This document shows positions 5,677 through 9,755 of a DNA stretch of 9,755 nt, in pieces. A model generated the notes under the pieces. The model searched no databases, was not told where the DNA came from, and was given only the letters and a program-made list of their open reading frames with translations. This DNA is from an uncultured Porphyromonadaceae bacterium (GTDB taxonomy: Bacteria; Bacteroidota; Bacteroidia; Bacteroidales; Muribaculaceae): contig CAMWUZ010000047.1 in assembly GCA_947177595.1 (NCBI GenBank), positions 1 to 9,755 on the forward strand. Reading direction: 5' to 3'. The position numbers and the translations under genes are program-made. The stretch's first letter is position 1, and every line of letters begins with the position of its first letter.

Positions 5677-6057
5677 TTATTTTGTAGCTTTCTTCTTGTT
5701 AGCGACGGTTTTCTTACGTCCTTTACGTGTGCGGGCATTATTTTTGGTGCTCTGTCCACGCACAGGGAGTCCGTTACGGTGACGGATTCCACGGTAACAA
5801 CCGATGTCCATTAGACGCTTGATGTTGAGCTGAATCTCGCTGCGGAGATCACCTTCTACTTTGTGCTCTGCGCCGATAACTTCGCGCACTTTTGCTGCCT
5901 GGTCGTCTGTCCAGTCCTGCACTTTAATATCTTTATCTACGCCGGCTTTTTCAAGAATTGATTTTGCGGCGCTTCGGCCTATACCGAAAATGTATGTCAA
6001 GGCTATTTCACCTCTCTTGTTCTGGGGGAGATCCACTCCCACGATACGTACTGCCAT
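5677..6057 (-). CDS. rpsM: 30S ribosomal protein S13
   Basis: S13 is a head protein of the small subunit that forms intersubunit bridges with L5 and contacts the P-site tRNA. The 126 aa are slightly longer than the typical 118-122, owing to a Lys-rich C-terminus. It starts AVRIVGVDLPQNKRGEIAL, followed by the helix-hairpin-helix-like FGIGRSAAKSILEKAG (24-39). The tRNA/16S-binding tail GCYRGIRHRNGLPVRGQ (86-102) continues into TKNNARTRKGRKK. The ATG at 6057 gives the conserved MAVRI N-terminus. It lies 34 nt after rpmJ and 9 nt before rpsK. In E. coli the S4 repressor site is at rpsM; here the only long leader is before rpsD instead. Confidence 0.98.
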   Translation of the reverse strand: MAVRIVGVDLPQNKRGEIALTYIFGIGRSAAKSILEKAGVDKDIKVQDWTDDQAAKVREVIGAEHKVEGDLRSEIQLNIKRLMDIGCYRGIRHRNGLPVRGQSTKNNARTRKGRKKTVANKKKATK

Positions 6058-6091
6058 ATATCGACTTTATTTTTTTGCAAAATTAGTAAAT

Positions 6092-6208
6092 TTATCCTTG
6101 ACGCTGCTTGTACTTGGGATTTTTCTTGTTAATTACGTACAAACGTCCTTTGCGACGGACGATTTTGCTGTCCGGGGTGCGCTTTTTAACTGAAGCTCTT
6201 ACTTTCAT
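6092..6208 (-). CDS. rpmJ: 50S ribosomal protein L36 (cysteine-free form)
   Basis: Read directly from the bases, this encodes 38 aa, starting MKVRASVKKRTPDSK and ending KNPKYKQRQG before TAA. Length, start and the KQRQG end are diagnostic of L36, the smallest large-subunit protein, which bridges 23S domains near L6 and L16. Canonical L36 binds zinc through three Cys and one His; here the first pair is replaced within RTPDSK, the third position is Asn27 (VINKKNP) and the histidine is Tyr. The protein therefore has no Cys at all and should be zinc-independent. It lies 20 nt after infA and 34 nt before rpsM, the usual infA-rpmJ-rpsM order. Confidence 0.97.
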   Translation of the reverse strand: MKVRASVKKRTPDSKIVRRKGRLYVINKKNPKYKQRQG

Positions 6209-6228
6209 CTCTTTATTTCGTTTTTTGT

Positions 6229-6447
6229 TTACTTGTATCTGAATGCAATTCTTCCTTTTGAGAGATCATAAGGTGACATTTCCACTCTCACTTTGTCTCC
6301 GGGAAGGATTTTGATGTAGTGCATTCTCATTTTGCCTGATATATGGGCAGTGATTTCATGCCCGTTTTCAAGCTCAACGCGAAACATTGCGTTTGAGAGT
6401 GCTTCTACGATTACTCCATCTTGCTCTATTGCAGCTTGTTTTGCCAT
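6229..6447 (-). CDS. infA: Translation initiation factor IF-1
   Basis: IF-1 is a 72-aa OB-fold (S1-like) protein that binds the ribosomal A site during initiation together with IF-2 and IF-3. The whole protein is recognisable: MAKQAAIEQDGVIVEALSNA, MFRVELENGHEITAHISGKM (the strand 2-3 region), then MRMHYIKILPGDKVRVEMSP and DLSKGRIAFRYK. These carry the conserved RMHYIKILPGD and YDLSKGRI blocks. Length matches the family exactly. It is flanked by map (15-nt gap) and rpmJ (20-nt gap), the common spc-alpha junction. Confidence 0.98.
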   Translation of the reverse strand: MAKQAAIEQDGVIVEALSNAMFRVELENGHEITAHISGKMRMHYIKILPGDKVRVEMSPYDLSKGRIAFRYK

Positions 6448-6462
6448 TCTTTGCTTTTATTG

Positions 6463-7245
6463 TTAAATAAATCTTTGTTGCAGTACCTCTTCTATATAAG
6501 AAAATGTAGTGAGGATACGGGGCGTATTACCATGAATAGCGATTGTATGTTCATAGTGAGCAGAGGGTTTACGGTCGCGTGTGCGACAAGTCCATCCGTC
6601 TTTTTCTATGATCACGTGTCGTGTACCAAGGTTTATCATCGGTTCAATAGCAATACACATTCCATTCCGGAGCATCGGTCCGGTGGATTTTTTTCCGAAA
6701 TTCGGCACTTCGGGGTCTTCATGCATCTTGCGACCGATACCATGTCCGCACATTTCTCTGACAACTGTATATCCTTTGGATTCGCAGTATGTCTGTATAG
6801 TGTTTGAGATATCTCCTACTCTATTCCCTTCTTTCGCCGCGTCAATCCCCTTATATAGCGCCTCTTTTGTTGTAACGCACAGAGCTTTGACCTCAGGTGA
6901 TATTTCTCCTACGGGGAATGTATAGCACATATCACCGTTGAATCCGTCAATTTCGACAACAATATCTGCGCCGAGGATATCACCTTCGCGAAGGGTATAG
7001 TTGGAAGGAAATCCGTGGACGACTGTTTCATTGACTTCCCAACAAACGGCAGCGGGGAATCCTGCATATCCGAGGCATGCAGGTGTTCCGCCGTTGTCGC
7101 GTATGAATTCTCTGGCGATAGTTTCAAGCCTGTTAGTAGTTACTCCAGGCTGAATCCACTTAGCGAGTTCGCCGAGTGTCTGGCTGGCGAGAGTGCAAGG
7201 TGGCTGCATCGCTTCGATTTCTGTGGGTGTCTTGATATATATCAT
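6463..7245 (-). CDS. map: Type I methionine aminopeptidase
   Basis: This enzyme removes the initiator Met from nascent proteins. With the start at ATG 7245 it has 260 aa, beginning MIYIKTPTEIEAM. The five metal ligands are present: Asp94 (ADIVVEIDGF), Asp105 (NGDMCYTF), His168 (CGHGIGRKMHEDP), Glu201 (AIEPM) and Glu232 (YEHTIAI). His77 (VVHGFP) and His175 fit the substrate-contacting histidines. It has no N-terminal zinc finger and is a compact bacterial type. A longer reading frame opens at a TTG at 7260, adding five residues (xQNPE). I prefer 7245, since family N-termini begin MIYxKT and the TTG lies in a weak context. It is 30 nt from secY with adk absent, an arrangement seen in Bacteroidota. 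Confidence 0.96.
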   Translation of the reverse strand: MIYIKTPTEIEAMQPPCTLASQTLGELAKWIQPGVTTNRLETIAREFIRDNGGTPACLGYAGFPAAVCWEVNETVVHGFPSNYTLREGDILGADIVVEIDGFNGDMCYTFPVGEISPEVKALCVTTKEALYKGIDAAKEGNRVGDISNTIQTYCESKGYTVVREMCGHGIGRKMHEDPEVPNFGKKSTGPMLRNGMCIAIEPMINLGTRHVIIEKDGWTCRTRDRKPSAHYEHTIAIHGNTPRILTTFSYIEEVLQQRFI

Positions 7246-7275
7246 CTCAGGATTCTGCAAACTTAGATGTTATAC

Positions 7276-8628
7276 TCAATATGCGCTGCCGGTGGTACGT
7301 CCTTTGATTTTACCTTCTTTCATGAGACCGTCATAGTGGTGCATCATGAGGTGGCTTTCAATCTGCTGGAGCGTGTCAAGCACAACGCCAACAAGGATAA
7401 GGAGTGATGTACCTCCGAAGAACTGTGAAAAGTTCTGGCTGATACCGAAGAATCTTGCAAATGCAGGAAGAATCGCCACGATTCCAAGGAAGATTGATCC
7501 GGGAAGTGTGATTCTTGACATAATCGAGTCAAGATATTCAGCGGTTTTCTTACCAGGTTTTACTCCGGGAATGAAGCCGTTGTTGCGTTTCATATCTTCT
7601 GCCATCTGAGTGGGACGCACAGTGATGGCGGTGTAGAAGTATGTGAACGCTACGATCATGAGGAAGTACACAATATTGTACCAGAATCCATTGATGTCTG
7701 AGAATGCTGCAAAGAATCCTCCGTTGCCTTCGCGTGAACCGAATCCAGCGAGGGTAATAGGAATGAACATGATTGCCTGAGCAAAGATGATCGGCATCAC
7801 ACCTGCCGCATTTACTTTGAGGGGGATGTACTGACGAGCGCCACCATACTGACGGTTTCCGACAATACGCTTGGCATACTGTACAGGTACTTTGCGTGTG
7901 CCCTGCACTAGGAGTACAGCTCCAACAGTAACAGCGAAGAGAAGAATTATCTCAACCACAAACATAATCAGACCGCCCTGAGAACCGGTAGCACCGGGGA
8001 GTCGGCTGATGAATTCATAGATGAGTGCTTCCGGAAGACGGGCAATAATACCCACCAGGATGATAAATGAGATACCATTACCTATACCTCTGTCAGTAAT
8101 TCTTTCACCTAACCACATGATGAACATTGAACCGGCGGCAAGAATAACAGTAAGATAGATGATGGTCCAGACTCCCATACCGGCAGATGAACCACCTGCG
8201 ACTGCTACCTGATATTTTATGTTCATCAGATATGCGGGACCCTGAAGAATGAGGATAAGAACAGTGAGATAGCGGGTGTACTGATTAAGTTTCTGCCTGC
8301 CGCTTTCACCTTCTCTCTGCATTTTCTGGAAAGACGGAAGCACCATGCCAAGAAGCTGTATCACAATCGAAGCTGTGATATAGGGCATGATACCGAGTGC
8401 GAAGATAGATGCCTGAGAGAACGCACCTCCGGAGAACATATCGAGGAGCTGCATAAGTCCACTTTTGTTAGTAAACTTAGACAGCGCATCAAGATCTGCG
8501 GGGCTGATTCCGGGAAGCACAACGTAACACCCGAGCCGGTACACAAGTACCAGCAGGAGTGTGACGAGTATGCGCTTGCGCAATTCTTCGATTGTCCAGA
8601 TATTTTTGAGTGTATCTACAAATCTCAT
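7276..8628 (-). CDS. secY: Preprotein translocase subunit SecY
   Basis: SecY is the channel subunit of the SecYEG translocon in the inner membrane. The 450 aa hold ten hydrophobic segments at about 20-40, 72-98, 116-136, 152-173, 182-197, 217-241, 272-294, 317-337, 374-394 and 403-420. The plug/TM2 region reads FSGGAFSQASIFALGIMPYI (65-84). The cytosolic loop QGTRKVPVQYAKR (242-254) and the loop RPTQMAEDMKRNNGFIPGVK (338-357) are the ribosome- and SecA-contacting segments, and the family signature LGERITDRGIGNGISFII is at 173-190. Length and topology are normal. Its ATG is only 5 nt after the rplO stop, suggesting coupling, and map follows. Confidence 0.98.
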   Translation of the reverse strand: MRFVDTLKNIWTIEELRKRILVTLLLVLVYRLGCYVVLPGISPADLDALSKFTNKSGLMQLLDMFSGGAFSQASIFALGIMPYITASIVIQLLGMVLPSFQKMQREGESGRQKLNQYTRYLTVLILILQGPAYLMNIKYQVAVAGGSSAGMGVWTIIYLTVILAAGSMFIMWLGERITDRGIGNGISFIILVGIIARLPEALIYEFISRLPGATGSQGGLIMFVVEIILLFAVTVGAVLLVQGTRKVPVQYAKRIVGNRQYGGARQYIPLKVNAAGVMPIIFAQAIMFIPITLAGFGSREGNGGFFAAFSDINGFWYNIVYFLMIVAFTYFYTAITVRPTQMAEDMKRNNGFIPGVKPGKKTAEYLDSIMSRITLPGSIFLGIVAILPAFARFFGISQNFSQFFGGTSLLILVGVVLDTLQQIESHLMMHHYDGLMKEGKIKGRTTGSAY

Positions 8629-8633
8629 TACAA

Positions 8634-9080
8634 TCAGATTTTTGAGATTGAGCCACCGGCATCAACAATAGCTTTTTCAGCAGCCTGAGAGAATGCATTG
8701 GCTTCAACTGCGATTGCACGTGTGAGGGCACCATTTGCAAGAATCTTAACGAGCTGATTCTTACGTGTTACACCAGCATTGCGAAGATCTTCAACAGTGA
8801 TTTTGTCAAGATTCTTAGCAGTTGCGAGTGCTTCAAGATCGCTGAGGTTGACAGCCTTGTATTCTACTCTATTGATGTTCTTAAATCCGAATTTGGGAAG
8901 ACGGCGCTGAAGAGGCATCTGACCACCTTCAAAACCAATCTTACGACTGTAGCCTGAGCGAGATTTAGCTCCTTTGTGACCGCGAGTAGAAGTGCCGCCC
9001 TTACCTGAGCCGGGACCGCGTCCGATACGGGTTTTACGGGTTACTGATCCAACTGCGGGACGAAGATTACTTAGTTCCAT
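8634..9080 (-). CDS. rplO: 50S ribosomal protein L15
   Basis: L15 is a late-assembly large-subunit protein with a long extended N-terminal arm reaching into 23S rRNA. The 148 aa are typical. The Gly/Lys/Arg-rich arm RIGRGPGSGKGGTSTRGHKG (18-37) is followed by SRSGYSRKIGFEGGQMPLQR (40-59) and RRLPKFGF (59-66), the L15 signature. The globular C-terminal half (about 70-148) contains LRNAGVTRKNQLVKILANG. The stop is TGA. It lies between rpmD (16-nt gap) and secY (5-nt gap), the invariant spc order. Confidence 0.98.
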   Translation of the reverse strand: MELSNLRPAVGSVTRKTRIGRGPGSGKGGTSTRGHKGAKSRSGYSRKIGFEGGQMPLQRRLPKFGFKNINRVEYKAVNLSDLEALATAKNLDKITVEDLRNAGVTRKNQLVKILANGALTRAIAVEANAFSQAAEKAIVDAGGSISKI

Positions 9081-9096
9081 AATTTGTAGTGTTTAT

Positions 9097-9276
9097 TTAT
9101 GCGTTGGTCACTTCTACCAGGTGACGGACTTTGTTTACCATTCCCATCACAGAGGGTGTGTTTTCTTTCACCACGGTGTGATTCATTTTTCTGAGACCGA
9201 GTGCATCGAGGGTACGTTTCTGCACAGCCGGTGCGTTGATACGGCTTTTTATCTGTTTGATTTTAATCTGTGCCAT
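9097..9276 (-). CDS. rpmD: 50S ribosomal protein L30
   Basis: Translation from ATG 9276 gives 59 aa, beginning MAQIKIKQIKSRINAPAVQK, then RTLDALGLRKMNHTVV, ending in VNKVRHLVEVTNA and TAA. It matches the short bacterial L30 fold (about 60 aa). The KSxIxxxxxQKxTLxALGLRKxNHxV pattern is characteristic, and the VNKVxHLV helix is the usual C-terminal half. It lies between rpsE (11-nt gap) and rplO (16-nt gap), as in most spc operons. L30 is absent from some bacteria but present here. Confidence 0.97.
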   Translation of the reverse strand: MAQIKIKQIKSRINAPAVQKRTLDALGLRKMNHTVVKENTPSVMGMVNKVRHLVEVTNA

Positions 9277-9287
9277 TGTAGTGGTTT

Positions 9288-9755
9288 TTATCCGTTAAAG
9301 ACTTTGTCAACAGAGATACCGCGGTTCTGTGCCACGATAGCGGGTGAACGCATTTCATCAAGTGCTGCGATAGTAGCTTTAACGAGGTTATGGGGGTTTG
9401 ACGAACCTTTAGATTTAGCAAGCACGTCGGTGATACCCACACTTTCAAGCACTGCACGCATAGCACCACCGGCTTTCACACCGGTACCGTGAGAGGCAGG
9501 TTTGAGAATGATTCTTGATCCACCGAATTTAGCAGCCTGCTCGTGAGGTATAGTGCCTTTATGAATGGGAACCTTAATAAGGTTTTTCTTAGCAGCTTCT
9601 ACTCCCTTGGCTATAGCTGCGGTAACTTCGTTGGCTTTACCGAGTCCACATCCAACAACTCCGTCTTCGTTACCTACTACTACGATAGCTGCGAAAGTGA
9701 ATGTGCGTCCGCCCTTTGTCACCTTGGTAACACGGTTGATAGCAACCAGACGGTC
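9288..9755 (-). CDS. rpsE: 30S ribosomal protein S5 (5' end outside window)
   Basis: This frame is open to the right edge of the window, so 155 residues plus the stop are seen and the N-terminal 15-20 or so are missing. The visible part begins DRLVAINRVTKVTKGGRTF, the start of the S5 double-stranded-RNA-binding domain, and continues AIVVVGNEDGVVGCGLGKAN. The C-terminal domain shows FGGSRIILKPASHGTGVKAG, AMRAVLESVGITDVL and KSKGSSNPHNLVKAT. S5 contributes to decoding fidelity and mRNA unwinding at the ribosome entry site. An internal GTG at 9722 opens a shorter frame but lies inside the conserved domain and is not the start. Confidence 0.97.
   Translation of the reverse strand, partial: DRLVAINRVTKVTKGGRTFTFAAIVVVGNEDGVVGCGLGKANEVTAAIAKGVEAAKKNLIKVPIHKGTIPHEQAAKFGGSRIILKPASHGTGVKAGGAMRAVLESVGITDVLAKSKGSSNPHNLVKATIAALDEMRSPAIVAQNRGISVDKVFNG

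Noticed and set aside
7246..7275. Missing adk between secY and map
   Set aside because: This could look like a deletion, but secY-map-infA without adk is a normal arrangement in Bacteroidota.
1..9755. CRISPR array, insertion sequence, phage, toxin-antitoxin or defence genes
   Set aside because: No direct repeat arrays, transposase frames, terminal inverted repeats or such gene families were seen; the window is core housekeeping DNA.

Overview
The window is the distal half of a bacterial spc-alpha ribosomal protein cluster, followed by enolase and then a gene facing the opposite way. The organism is most likely a member of the Bacteroidota, probably order Bacteroidales. Four things suggest this: (i) -7/-33 promoter elements of the TTTG-N19-21-TAnnTTTG type; (ii) starts preceded by A/T-rich sequence with no Shine-Dalgarno; (iii) map rather than adk+map between secY and infA; (iv) a DUF1460 lipid-free secreted amidase-like protein. 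A family assignment (for example Muribaculaceae) would be a guess.

Layout, read along the minus strand from the right edge: rpsE (its 5' end is outside the window), rpmD, rplO, secY, map, infA, rpmJ, rpsM, rpsK, a 170-nt leader-like gap, rpsD, rpoA, rplQ, a long hairpin, then eno with its own probable promoter. All gaps between the ribosomal genes are 5-34 nt except the one before rpsD, so most of this is one transcription unit. It couples ribosome assembly (S5, L30, L15, L36, S13, S11, S4, L17), initiation (IF-1), N-terminal maturation (MetAP), protein export (SecY) and transcription (RNAP alpha). Two small genes, rpmD and rpmJ, are easily missed but are clear from translation.

On the plus strand a secreted DUF1460 (NlpC/P60-like) protein converges on eno. 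A bidirectional hairpin with A/T tracts on both sides separates them. The first 511 bases carry no convincing protein gene. On the minus strand they hold a perfect-consensus promoter, a weaker tandem one and a structured leader, all pointing off the left edge. This arrangement fits the upstream region of an rRNA operon or another strongly expressed gene.

Nothing here looks like an accessory defence or mobile system. The most interesting unexplained structure is the rpsD leader. There, three helices compete for the same segments (two-state or pseudoknot topology), which makes it a candidate site for S4 autoregulation in this lineage.
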